From Cognatishimia maritima (lineage in GTDB: Bacteria; Pseudomonadota; Alphaproteobacteria; Rhodobacterales; Rhodobacteraceae), in assembly GCF_900129685.1 (NCBI RefSeq), contig NZ_FQWM01000007.1, positions 108,501 through 172,500 of the forward strand: DNA of 64,000 nucleotides, read 5' to 3'. Positions 54,384 to 62,828 of this stretch are shown here, piece after piece. The notes below the pieces were generated by a model. It was not told the origin of the DNA, made no database searches, and saw nothing but the letters and a program-made list of their open reading frames with translations. Position 1 is the first letter of the stretch, and every line of letters starts with the position of its first letter. A program made the position numbers and the translations under genes.

Positions 54384-56264
54384 TCATTCTGCGGCGGTCG
54401 GTTTTTCCAGCTGCGCGGTGAGCAACGTCTGCAGATCTTCTTCCAACTCTTTCACACGCGCGCGGTATTCCGCGTTTTGCGCGCCTGGGTTTTTCGGGTC
54501 CCAGAGCTTTGCCAACTCCCTGACCGCGTGGCGATCGTGGTGATAAAAAGTCTGTTCGGCTTGGCTGGCTTCGTATTCCGTTAGGCCGACGTTTTCCAAA
54601 ACATAGCGACCAGCGCGAAGGCTGCTGTCAAACATCTCGCGGACAATGTCGTTGGCCCCAGCTTGATAGAGTTTGAAAACCTCAACACGATCCCGAGCAC
54701 GCGCGACGATATGGAGGTCGGGCCGTTCACGGCGGGCGTGTTCGACCAGTTTGATCGTTGCTTTCGGATCATCCAACGCGACCACCAAAACCCGCGCCTC
54801 ATCCAGACCTGCCGCATGCAAAAGCTCAGGGCGCGTCGGGTCGCCGAGAAAGCTTTTCACGCCAAAGCTGCGCATGGCTTGGATCGTTTCCATATTGTGG
54901 TCCAGAACCACCGTGCTGAAACCAGATGCCCGCACCAAGCGGTTCACGATTTGACCAAAGCGACCAATCCCCGCGATGATGACCTGCCCGGTTTCATCAA
55001 TTTCCTCTGCTGCCGTTTCGGGGTGATCCTCTTTCATACGTTTGGACACGACTTCGTAAAGAATAAACATCAGTGGCGTGATAAGCATCGACAGCGCCAC
55101 CACCAGCAAGAGCGTTTCACTCAGTGGGGTCGGCAGCACATGCTGTTGGACGGCGAAAGAGATCAACACAAAGCCAAATTCCCCGGCCTGTGCCAGACCC
55201 AGCGCAAAGAGCCAGCGGTTGCGGCTTTTCAGTTTGAAGGCGAGGCCCAAGCCATAAAGGACCAGCATCTTGATCGCGATGACAGCCATGGTCAGGCCAA
55301 GAATGTTGACCGGGTCCTTCAGCAGCGTATTGAAATCAATCTGCGCGCCAACGGTGATGAAAAAGAGGCCGAGCAGCAGGCCCTTGAAGGGCTCGATATC
55401 GCTTTCAAGTTCGTGCCGGAATTCCGAGTTGGCCAGAACCACGCCCGCCAAGAAGGTGCCAAGCGCAGGCGATAGGCCCACAAGCGTCATCAGAACGGCA
55501 ATGCCAATCACGATCAGAAGGGCCGTGGCGGTGTAGATTTCACGAAGATGCGCACCAGCAATGAATTTGAACAGCGGGCGGATCAGGTAGGTTCCAGCCA
55601 GAACGACGGCGGCAATCGCGCCAATCGTGACCAATGTGACCCCCCATCCGGGCAGCCCTTCGACCAGCGACAAGGAATGGTGCCCCGCATCATGGGCCGC
55701 ATCGGAAGCGCGCTTGACCGACCCATCTGGTGCAAAGCTCGCTGTGGCGGGCAACGCCAGAAGCGGCAACAGGGCCAGCATTGGGATAACGGCAATATCC
55801 TGTGTCAGCAAAACAGCAAAGGTCGAGCGTCCGCCTGATGTTTGCATCAACCCTTTCTCCGCAAGCGTCTGCAATACAATTGCCGTCGAGGACAGGGCGA
55901 AGATCAGGCCCACGGCCAAAGAGATGCTCCAGACATAGCCTAAAAACAGCATGCCACCGGCGATGGCCATGGTGGTCAGGGTAATCTGCAACCCACCTAG
56001 CCCCAGCAGCTTGTGCCGCATGTCCCACAGCGCGCGCGGTTCAAGTTCCAACCCAATCAGGAACAGCATCATTACCACGCCAAATTCCGCGAAATGCTGC
56101 AGGTCCGTGGTCTCGGCGCCACCAATGAAGCCAAAGATCGGCCCGATAACAATGCCGGCGATCAAATAGCCCAGCACCGAGCCAAGGCCAAACCGCACGG
56201 CAAGTGGAACGGCCAGCACGGCGGCAAGCAAAAACATTGTGGCTTCGAGTAGAAAACTTTCCAT
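54384..56264 (-). CDS. KefB/KefC-like cation:proton antiporter (CPA2) with RCK domain
   Basis: A 626-residue inner-membrane protein. Residues 1-390 form some twelve helices of the Na+/H+ exchanger fold, with LIGLELEPRALWDMR and GTFLAGVVLANSEFRHELESDIEPFKGLLLGLFFITVG as landmarks. A TrkA-N/RCK domain follows (VIIAGIGRFGQIVNRLVRASG, then GDPTRPELLHAAGLDEARVLVVAL) that would bind NAD(H) and gate transport. The C-terminus is a charged helix. Potassium efflux control is the likely role. Start ATG 56264. Confidence 0.92.
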   Translation of the reverse strand: MESFLLEATMFLLAAVLAVPLAVRFGLGSVLGYLIAGIVIGPIFGFIGGAETTDLQHFAEFGVVMMLFLIGLELEPRALWDMRHKLLGLGGLQITLTTMAIAGGMLFLGYVWSISLAVGLIFALSSTAIVLQTLAEKGLMQTSGGRSTFAVLLTQDIAVIPMLALLPLLALPATASFAPDGSVKRASDAAHDAGHHSLSLVEGLPGWGVTLVTIGAIAAVVLAGTYLIRPLFKFIAGAHLREIYTATALLIVIGIAVLMTLVGLSPALGTFLAGVVLANSEFRHELESDIEPFKGLLLGLFFITVGAQIDFNTLLKDPVNILGLTMAVIAIKMLVLYGLGLAFKLKSRNRWLFALGLAQAGEFGFVLISFAVQQHVLPTPLSETLLLVVALSMLITPLMFILYEVVSKRMKEDHPETAAEEIDETGQVIIAGIGRFGQIVNRLVRASGFSTVVLDHNMETIQAMRSFGVKSFLGDPTRPELLHAAGLDEARVLVVALDDPKATIKLVEHARRERPDLHIVARARDRVEVFKLYQAGANDIVREMFDSSLRAGRYVLENVGLTEYEASQAEQTFYHHDRHAVRELAKLWDPKNPGAQNAEYRARVKELEEDLQTLLTAQLEKPTAAE

Positions 56265-56285
56265 TATGGCTCCAGGGCGGTCGGA

Positions 56286-56741
56286 TCAAATTGGCAGAGG
56301 GGCGTCGTGTTTGAACTGGTCCATCACGATCTGACTCTGTACGCGGCTAACCGCAGAATGCGGCAAAAGGATTTCATGGATCAAGGTGTTAAGCGCCTGC
56401 AAATCTGCACAAAAAACACGCAACATGTAGTCAGCTTCCCCGGTCAGCGTCCATGCGCTGATCACTTCGGGGCGTGTGGCGATCAACCGTGCGATGCTTT
56501 TGGCCTGATCTGGACCATGCGTGCCGAGCTGAATTTGCACAAAGGCTTGGACGTGCAGGCCCAACCGCTGGGGGTCCAGCTTTGCAGCGTAGCTTTTGAT
56601 CAGCCCCTCGGCCTCTAGTCGTTGTCGACGCCGCCCGGCCTGACTTGGTGAGAGATGCAGAATATCCCCCAACTCTTGCGCGGTCAGATGTGCATTGTGT
56701 TGCAATGCGGCAAGCAGCCTTTTGTCTGTTTCATCAATCAT
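56286..56741 (-). CDS. Lrp/AsnC family regulator
   Basis: A 151-residue regulator: MIDETDKRLLAALQHNAHLTAQELGDILHLS, recognition helix LSPSQAGRRRQRLEAEGLIKSY, then an AsnC ligand-binding domain with TGEADYMLRVFCADLQALN. It is divergent from hpd, and TTTCGYG half-sites lie between the genes, so it probably responds to an aromatic amino acid or its oxoacid and controls tyrosine breakdown. ATG 56741; tandem ATG at 56744. No strong ribosome site. Confidence 0.9.
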   Translation of the reverse strand: MIDETDKRLLAALQHNAHLTAQELGDILHLSPSQAGRRRQRLEAEGLIKSYAAKLDPQRLGLHVQAFVQIQLGTHGPDQAKSIARLIATRPEVISAWTLTGEADYMLRVFCADLQALNTLIHEILLPHSAVSRVQSQIVMDQFKHDAPLPI

Positions 56742-56771
56742 CATGCGCGTTTTCCGCAAGTTTCATGTCAC

Positions 56772-56819
56772 TTTCGTGAATGCTACGCGAAAATTGCCGA
56801 AACTGCACGTCATTTCGCG
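56772..56819. promoter_or_regulatory. Candidate Lrp operator half-sites between the regulator and hpd
   Basis: TTTCGTG (56772-56778), CGCGAAA (56786-56792) and TTTCGCG (56813-56819): an inverted pair with one mismatch and a third copy, in the 147-base divergent gap. Confidence 0.5.
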
Positions 56820-56888
56820 GACTCCCCGCCCGGTCATAGGACTATCATTGTCGCAGCGAACAAACCCCACCTAAAACAGGAGCATCCG

Positions 56889-57986
56889 ATGGGTCCGTTT
56901 CCACATGACGCGCCACGTGCAGAGATATCCGATTATAACCCGGCCGGGACCGATGGTTTTGAATTTGTCGAATTCGCCCATCCCGAGCCGGAAGAGCTGC
57001 GCGCGCTATTTGCGCGGATGGGCTACACCCATGTTGCCAATCATAAGTCGAAAGCAATCGAGCTTTGGCAGCAGGGCGACATTACATACGTGCTGAACAA
57101 TGAACCCGGCAGCTATGCATTGAAGTTTGTCGAAGAGCACGGCCCCTGTGCCCCTTCCATGGGCTGGCGCGTGGTCGACGCGCAAAAGGCGTTCGAGCAC
57201 GCAGTGTCCAAAGGCGCAGAGCCTTACGAGGCGGATGACAAAACATTGGATTGGCCCGCGATCAAAGGCATTGGTGGCTCTCTGATCTATTTTACTGACC
57301 AGTATTATGACACGTCGCCCTTCAACCAAGAATTTGACTGGATCACCCAATCTAAACCAGAAGGCGAGGGTTTCTTCTACCTCGATCACCTGACCCACAA
57401 CGTGTTCAAAGGCAATATGGACAAGTGGTTCAAGTTCTACGGTGACCTGTTCAACTTCCGCGAAATCCGTTTCTTCGACATCGAAGGCAAATACACGGGT
57501 CTGTTTTCACGCGCATTGACCAGCCCTTGCGGCAAAATCCGCATTCCAATCAATGAAGATCGCGGTGAGACCGGTCAGATTGTCAGCTACCTGAAAAAGT
57601 ACAACGGCGAAGGCATTCAACACATCGCGGTGGGGTCTGACGACATTTATGCTTCCGTTGACGCGATCGCTGACAAAGGCGTGAAATTCATGCCGGGGCC
57701 ACCAGAGACCTATTATGCCCTTTCCAAAGAGCGTGTGGTTGGTCACGAGGAACCGCTCGACCGGATGATGAAACACGGTATCCTGATTGATGGCGAAGGC
57801 GTAGTGGACGGCGGTGAGACAAAGATCTTGCTGCAGATATTCTCTAAAACCGTGATCGGGCCAATCTTCTTTGAGTTCATTCAGCGCAAAGGCGACGATG
57901 GCTTTGGCGAAGGGAACTTCAAAGCGCTGTTTGAAAGCATCGAACAAGAGCAGATCGACAACGGTGAGATTCAGGCCGCAAGCTGA
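56889..57986 (+). CDS. hpd: 4-Hydroxyphenylpyruvate dioxygenase
   Basis: HPPD turns 4-hydroxyphenylpyruvate into homogentisate in tyrosine catabolism. The 365-residue protein is the usual pair of vicinal-oxygen-chelate domains. The three iron ligands are visible: His167 in LDHLTHNV, His245 in GIQHIAVG and Glu329 in FFEFIQR. ATG 56889 has AGGAG before it; the frame to 56655 is antisense to the Lrp gene. No homogentisate dioxygenase gene is in the window. Confidence 0.97.
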   Translation: MGPFPHDAPRAEISDYNPAGTDGFEFVEFAHPEPEELRALFARMGYTHVANHKSKAIELWQQGDITYVLNNEPGSYALKFVEEHGPCAPSMGWRVVDAQKAFEHAVSKGAEPYEADDKTLDWPAIKGIGGSLIYFTDQYYDTSPFNQEFDWITQSKPEGEGFFYLDHLTHNVFKGNMDKWFKFYGDLFNFREIRFFDIEGKYTGLFSRALTSPCGKIRIPINEDRGETGQIVSYLKKYNGEGIQHIAVGSDDIYASVDAIADKGVKFMPGPPETYYALSKERVVGHEEPLDRMMKHGILIDGEGVVDGGETKILLQIFSKTVIGPIFFEFIQRKGDDGFGEGNFKALFESIEQEQIDNGEIQAAS

Positions 57987-58006
57987 TCTTTTGCCCATGT
58001 AAATTG

Positions 58007-58034
58007 CGGGCGGCGAGGCAATCGCCGCCCGTTT
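58007..58034 (+). terminator. Hairpin terminator between hpd and the usp gene
   Basis: CGGGCGGCGA (58007-58016) pairs with TCGCCGCCCG (58022-58031), loop GGCAA, followed by TTTC. It could also stop the convergent usp transcript. Confidence 0.7.
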
Positions 58035-58049
58035 CGTATTCGTGTCGTC

Positions 58050-58457
58050 TTAGCGCAGAACGACCACGCAGCATTTCGCATGTCGTACGACGCGCGCAGC
58101 GGTGGAGCCGATCAGATAGTCGCTGAATTCTGGCTTGTGCGACGTGATGATAATACAGTCGACGTCAGCATTGTGCGCATAGTCGAGAATTGTGCGATAG
58201 CTATGCCCAGAGACAACCACAGGCTCGATATCCGCGCTGTCGCCCAGGTCCGCCTTCAGGGCCCCTTCGGCTTCGGCAGCGCGCCCTTCGTAGATATCGC
58301 TTGGTACCTGCGAGCGCACGAAGTCGGGGATCGCTTCCAAAACCGTTAGCGCTGTGATTTTACCGTCTTGCGCAACCAGTTTGCGCGCCATGGCGAGCGC
58401 TTGTTTGTAGGATGTGCTGTGATCGGGTGCGACCGGGATCAGAATATTCTTATACAT
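58050..58457 (-). CDS. Universal stress protein (UspA family)
   Basis: A 135-residue single-domain Usp. MYKNILIPVAPDHST starts the fold, DCIIITSHKPEFSDYLIGSTAARVVRHAKCCVVVLR holds the ATP-binding G-2x-G-9x-G(S/T)-like loop, here without the full consensus (SHKPEFSDYLIGSTA). It may thus bind ATP weakly. Single-domain Usps dimerise and respond to stress. AGGAGGG precedes ATG 58457. It stands alone. The 217 bases upstream to the acyltransferase hold nothing I recognise. Confidence 0.92.
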   Translation of the reverse strand: MYKNILIPVAPDHSTSYKQALAMARKLVAQDGKITALTVLEAIPDFVRSQVPSDIYEGRAAEAEGALKADLGDSADIEPVVVSGHSYRTILDYAHNADVDCIIITSHKPEFSDYLIGSTAARVVRHAKCCVVVLR

Positions 58458-58674
58458 AGGACCCTCCTAAGAAATTCCATTTGTTGCTACGGCCAACGAA
58501 TGGTTTCCGCCACGTGTCGGCCAAGGGCGGCATGTTGCACCCTTTGCAGGTAGATTATGCCGAGTGATGACTCGGCGCCTTGATGCAAATCAGATTGTCT
58601 GTGAATGCTGTTGCCTATTGTGCGCCCGCCTGTTCGCAACAAGTTGTTAACTTTAATGGCGCAGGTTTTGCGTT

Positions 58675-59775
58675 ATGGCTGCGCCCCGCCAATATTTTTC
58701 CGAACTCGATTTGCTACGCTTTTTTGCGGCGCTTTTGGTGTTGTTGAACCATTTTGCAGCCATTGCATTGGGCGATCCCCATCTGGCCATAGACAAGGAA
58801 GCCGCCGCGCAAGTGGTGGCATTTCCATTCCTCCGCCCGTTTCTTGGGGTTGGGGCGGTTGGGGTTCAGATCTTTTTTGTGCTGTCTGGGTTCGTGATTG
58901 CCAAAAGCGCTGAGGGTTTGGGTGGGAGGTCCGGAGCGCGCCGCTTTATAACGGCGCGCGCGCTGCGCATTCTGCCTGCGCTTTGGCTATCGACGGCGAT
59001 TGGGGCCACGGCATTGTTGCTTAGCGGGGTCGACGTAGCGCAAGTGATCGAGCGCGCATTGCGCTCGGTTTTTCTTTCGCCCATCGGTCCCTATGTCGAT
59101 GGGGTCATTTGGACGCTTGTCGTCGAGATTGTTTTCTACGGCTGTGTTTGTCTTTTGATCTTGCAACAACGCGGTGCCGATTTGACGCGCTTCGCGCGAT
59201 GGCTGGGAAGCGTGAGCAGCCTCTATCTTTTTGTGTTCTTTGACCTGGACTGGTCCGGCGCCGAAAGCGCGGTCGCGCATCTCAACGGGTTTGAATACAA
59301 AGTTTTGCTGCTGCGCCATGGCGTCTTCTTTGCCCTCGGGATCTTGCTTTGGTCGGCACGGTCCCACGGGCTGCACCGCCATTTTCTGTGGTTGATGGTG
59401 TTTTGCGCTGCTGGGCTGTTAGAGATCGGACTGTTGATGAAGGCGCATGGGGTGGGGGTTCTCAGCGCGTGGTTCTTGTTTGCTGCCGCTCTGCTGTTGA
59501 TTGCGCGATCCGGATTAGGTGTCGCAAACCGCAGAAGTTCACACTGGCTTCGGTTTCTTGGCGCGCTCAGCTATCCGCTGTATCTGAACCATTACACATT
59601 GGGGATGTGCGCAGCCGCGATGACGACTTCCTTGACCATGCCCGAGGTCATGCGCTTTTGCATTGTTTTTGGTTTGGTCGCCGGTGTCTCGCTAGCGGTC
59701 CTGCGTGCAGAGCAAGCCCTACGCAAAACCCTTAGCCGCGCGGCATTTTTAAGACGATTGTCCGTCCGCCTTTGA
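58675..59775 (+). CDS. Acyltransferase 3 (OafA-like) membrane protein
   Basis: A 366-residue integral membrane protein of the acyltransferase 3 family with ten or so helices. FSELDLLRFFAALLVLLNHF contains the conserved catalytic-type Arg/His region, GAVGVQIFFVLSGFVIAKSA the SGF motif, and RRFITARALRILPALW the next signature. It would put acetyl or similar groups on a cell-surface glycan. Start ATG 58675 lacks a strong ribosome site. Its last 44 bases overlap the convergent gene. Confidence 0.9.
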   Translation: MAAPRQYFSELDLLRFFAALLVLLNHFAAIALGDPHLAIDKEAAAQVVAFPFLRPFLGVGAVGVQIFFVLSGFVIAKSAEGLGGRSGARRFITARALRILPALWLSTAIGATALLLSGVDVAQVIERALRSVFLSPIGPYVDGVIWTLVVEIVFYGCVCLLILQQRGADLTRFARWLGSVSSLYLFVFFDLDWSGAESAVAHLNGFEYKVLLLRHGVFFALGILLWSARSHGLHRHFLWLMVFCAAGLLEIGLLMKAHGVGVLSAWFLFAAALLLIARSGLGVANRRSSHWLRFLGALSYPLYLNHYTLGMCAAAMTTSLTMPEVMRFCIVFGLVAGVSLAVLRAEQALRKTLSRAAFLRRLSVRL

Positions 59776-61903
59776 CATAGTGCAATTCGGTGGTGTTGAT
59801 GGCTGCGACACGGCCACCATCAATCCGGTCACCGATCTGGACTTTCTTATAACGTCCGCTCGAAAGTCGCACCAGCGCGCGCCGGTCGTTGGAGGCCCCA
59901 TAGACCCCGATCAAGTTCACCTTGCGCAGATTGATCGCGTTTTCCTGCGTTGCGTTGCGTGCGACCGATGCTGTTGTCGGGATGCTTGGTTGCACGGTTT
60001 CACTGCGCGGCACAGCGACCGAGGCCAGTTGCTCTTTCTGTGCGCGCACGGTGCTTGCAAAATCCGAAGGGCGCACTTGTGGGCGAATGCTGGCCATAAC
60101 GGCTTGATCCGTGGCCAAGGCAATGGCGTTAGGATCAATCGAAACGACTTGAACCAAGCCTTCCGGGCGAAGTTTCGGGCGAATACCGGCCAATTCCAAC
60201 CGGGTGCTTCCCCCCAATGTGGCGCGCTCATTCTGTTCGATCAGGTCGGAAGGACGTGCCTTTGGACGAAAGGCCGCGAGGCGGGCAAGTTCTGCATCAA
60301 CTTCGGCCGCCATTTCCTCTTGCGCTTCTTCTTGGATCTGGGTCCGATCTGGGAAAGACGGCGGCAGAGATGCCGGCTTACCAAGATAGACCAAGATCCC
60401 CTCCGGAGAAATCGCACCCTCTGCCGTGGCAACAACCAATCCCCGTTCGTCCAGATCAATTGTCGTTCCGGCTGCCACCGGGTTGTTCTGGCGCGCGACA
60501 TCTGGGTCGATGGTGAAGCTGTCCGCCGAGGGCAGCGCAATCGCGTCGTGGGTTTGTTGCACTGGCTCAAAAGACGCGAGGTATATCGCCTCGGAGTTTT
60601 CTGACACGTCTTCCTGTGGGGCAATGGGTTGCGCGGGTGCGCGGTCCCAAATGCCGGTCGCGGCATAGATCGTTTCGCTGGTCGGAGAGGGCAGGGCCGC
60701 TTCCATCACCGGATCAATCAAAACACCTTCATTGTCATCCAGCGCTTCGATCTCAGCGGAATCTGTCACGCTTTCCTCAGAAACAGGAGGCAGCGCCGTG
60801 GTTTCAAACGTATTGTCCGTTTCGGGTAAGAGTTCGATGGTTTCCACGTTGTTGCCAGCGCCCCAAAGACCCGCAAGACCATCCTCGGATGTCATGCTTG
60901 ACCAGAGTGCGACAGCAGCAAGAAAGACCAAGAGGATCACAATCAGGATCACACCGAGGTAACGGGGTTTGCCGCCCTCCGCTGGCTGAGCTTGGATTGT
61001 CTGAATGCTCGCCGTTGCATCAGCAGAGCCCGCGACCTCGGCAACAACGGTCGATGTTGGGGGTTTTTCGGCACCGCCAACACGCGCCGCCCCACGTGGC
61101 CGGGTATTGGTCACGGGTTCGGGGCGTTTCTTGAGGCCCGCAATCAGGGTTGCCGTATCAAACCGTGGTTCCTGCGCAGACAAGGCACTCGCGGGTTCCA
61201 GTCCGGTTTCAGTTGCCGACTGCCCAGAAACTGCAGGCGCACCAGTCGCCGACTGTGTTCGCGTTGCACCGCCGAGTTTGCCAGCAGCCCCCTCGGTCGC
61301 CGACGTCGAGAGGCGCGACGACGAAAACGGCGGGGGCGGGTCATCGACGGGGTCTGGCAACGGTCCGCTTGATACAACCTCAATCGGTGCATCGTCCGGG
61401 GTGATCACCTTTGGGTCATCGACAAGTTTCGCGGCCTCTTGGGTTAAGCCAAAAAACGGCTCCGCGTTGAATTGATCCGCTGTCGGCTGGGCAACAAAAC
61501 AGACAGGTGAAAACCCATGTTCTAGGGCAAAGCTTTCAGCCTCTGCCAGCGTTTCGCGCGCCACTATCGCAACGTCCACACCATCTTCGGTTTCGACAAA
61601 ATCATAGGCGAGTTCATCCAGCGTATATGGCGTGGCCTCGGCCACCGCTGCAGCGATTTCTTCGTCTTGATCGCTCTTTAAACCGGCAAGTGCAATGTAC
61701 TTGATCTGGTCATTTGGCAGGACGATTTTGCAAAGTGCCTGACCGTCTGCTTGATCTTCGCCCAGACCGCGCAGCTTCGCGAGTGCGGCTTCAAGATCGA
61801 CATGTTCAAGAGGGACCTCGCCCAAGTTGTGCCACCCTGCATCGACGCGACACAGGAATCGGATGCCTTCAAATGAGAGGGACAGGGCAAAGTCAGGTTT
61901 CAT
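59732..61903 (-). CDS. Unusual membrane protein: PilM/GspL-like N-terminus fused to PilP/GspC-like C-terminus
   Basis: A 723-residue protein. Residues 1-150 resemble the cytosolic actin-like domain of GspL/PilM (ALSLSFEGIRFLCRVD, AALAKLRGLGEDQADGQALCKIVLPNDQIKYIAL, AAAVAEATPYTLDELAYDF). A Pro/Thr/Ser-rich part (170-310) leads to one helix (YLGVILIVILLVFLAAVALWSSM, 315-337), a long disordered periplasmic part with repeated IRPKLRPE/IRPQVRPSD boxes, and a terminal 60 residues like the PilP/GspC HR domain (NLIGVYGASNDRRALVRLSSGRYKKVQIGD). No pilus or secretion gene is nearby. Fold calls are by eye and need checking. Confidence 0.6.
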   Translation of the reverse strand: MKPDFALSLSFEGIRFLCRVDAGWHNLGEVPLEHVDLEAALAKLRGLGEDQADGQALCKIVLPNDQIKYIALAGLKSDQDEEIAAAVAEATPYTLDELAYDFVETEDGVDVAIVARETLAEAESFALEHGFSPVCFVAQPTADQFNAEPFFGLTQEAAKLVDDPKVITPDDAPIEVVSSGPLPDPVDDPPPPFSSSRLSTSATEGAAGKLGGATRTQSATGAPAVSGQSATETGLEPASALSAQEPRFDTATLIAGLKKRPEPVTNTRPRGAARVGGAEKPPTSTVVAEVAGSADATASIQTIQAQPAEGGKPRYLGVILIVILLVFLAAVALWSSMTSEDGLAGLWGAGNNVETIELLPETDNTFETTALPPVSEESVTDSAEIEALDDNEGVLIDPVMEAALPSPTSETIYAATGIWDRAPAQPIAPQEDVSENSEAIYLASFEPVQQTHDAIALPSADSFTIDPDVARQNNPVAAGTTIDLDERGLVVATAEGAISPEGILVYLGKPASLPPSFPDRTQIQEEAQEEMAAEVDAELARLAAFRPKARPSDLIEQNERATLGGSTRLELAGIRPKLRPEGLVQVVSIDPNAIALATDQAVMASIRPQVRPSDFASTVRAQKEQLASVAVPRSETVQPSIPTTASVARNATQENAINLRKVNLIGVYGASNDRRALVRLSSGRYKKVQIGDRIDGGRVAAINTTELHYVKGGRTIVLKMPRG

Positions 61904-62065
61904 AGTAAGGCTCTAGCATTCGATCAGGGTTGGCAAAAGATTTTGCCATTTGCGCCAGCGATTTATAGCAGGAAATCGCCGAAGGGGAAGGAAAAGCCCT
62001 TTATGGGCAAGCATTTTCCGAAACAGCCGACTAAGGTCAATTCTGTCCGAATTGAGGAGCGAGAC

Positions 62066-62761
62066 ATGCTGAAATTGAAGACGTTTGCGGTGATGGCGGC
62101 GCTGGCACTGCCCGCTGTTGCGCATTGCGGAGAGATTGTGGTTCAGGGCCGTGGGGTTGTTGAGCAAGCCCCAGATATGGCGACCCTGATGCTGGGCGCG
62201 CGCTATCAGGCGTATACCGCGCGCGAGGCGATGGATCAGGTCAATCAGCGCACGCAGGCTGCCATTGACATCATGCTGCGCCTCGGGGTGGAGCCACGGG
62301 ATATGCAAACCGGTAACCTCTATCTGAACCCGGTGTGGGAGCGCGGTGATAACCGGATCGATGTTGCGCGCATCAAAGGTTATGAGGCAGGCAATCAATT
62401 GTCGGTCAAAATTCGCGACCTCAGTCTGCTCGGGCAGGCGCTGGATGAGATGGTCAGCGATGGGGTCAATGCCTTTAACGGGCTTAGTTTTGGGCTGCAG
62501 GACCCGACCGAGGCCACAAACGAAGCCCGACGCAGAGCAGTCGAGGATGCTGTGGCAAAGGCGGAACTTTACGCAGATGCCGCAGGGGTTGAACTGGGTG
62601 CAATTCGATCGATCAGCGAGGGCGGTATCTCGATGCCCCAACCCCGGTTCATCGCCCGTGCAGAGATGGCAATGGATTCTGGCGTACCGATCTCCGAAGG
62701 AGAGCTCAGCACGCAGGCAACAGTGTCCATCGTGTTTGAGATCGCAGACGACGACGCGTAG
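62066..62761 (+). CDS. SIMPL domain (DUF541) exported protein
   Basis: A 231-residue protein with a signal peptide (1-22, ending VAHCGE; a Cys at 21 would also allow a lipoprotein, but the lipobox is poor) and a SIMPL domain: EIVVQGRGVVEQAPDMATLMLGARYQAYTAREAMDQVNQ, VEPRDMQTGNLYLNPVWERG, and EARRRAVEDAVAKAELYADAAGVELG. Such periplasmic proteins are linked to oxidative stress tolerance and outer-membrane function, with no known reaction. GAGGAG precedes ATG 62066. It is divergent from the 723-residue gene. Confidence 0.88.
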   Translation: MLKLKTFAVMAALALPAVAHCGEIVVQGRGVVEQAPDMATLMLGARYQAYTAREAMDQVNQRTQAAIDIMLRLGVEPRDMQTGNLYLNPVWERGDNRIDVARIKGYEAGNQLSVKIRDLSLLGQALDEMVSDGVNAFNGLSFGLQDPTEATNEARRRAVEDAVAKAELYADAAGVELGAIRSISEGGISMPQPRFIARAEMAMDSGVPISEGELSTQATVSIVFEIADDDA

Positions 62762-62786
62762 GGCGACGCCAACTGTGCAACGGAAA

Positions 62787-62810
62787 ACGGGCCGCCGATT
62801 GGCGGCCCGT
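62787..62810. terminator. Terminator between convergent SIMPL gene and metY
   Basis: ACGGGCCGCC (62787-62796) and GGCGGCCCGT (62801-62810) form a perfect stem with loop GATT. On the minus strand TTTTCCG follows; on the plus strand ATAGTTTTC. Confidence 0.85.
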
Positions 62811-62828
62811 ATAGTTTTCTTGTCTGAC

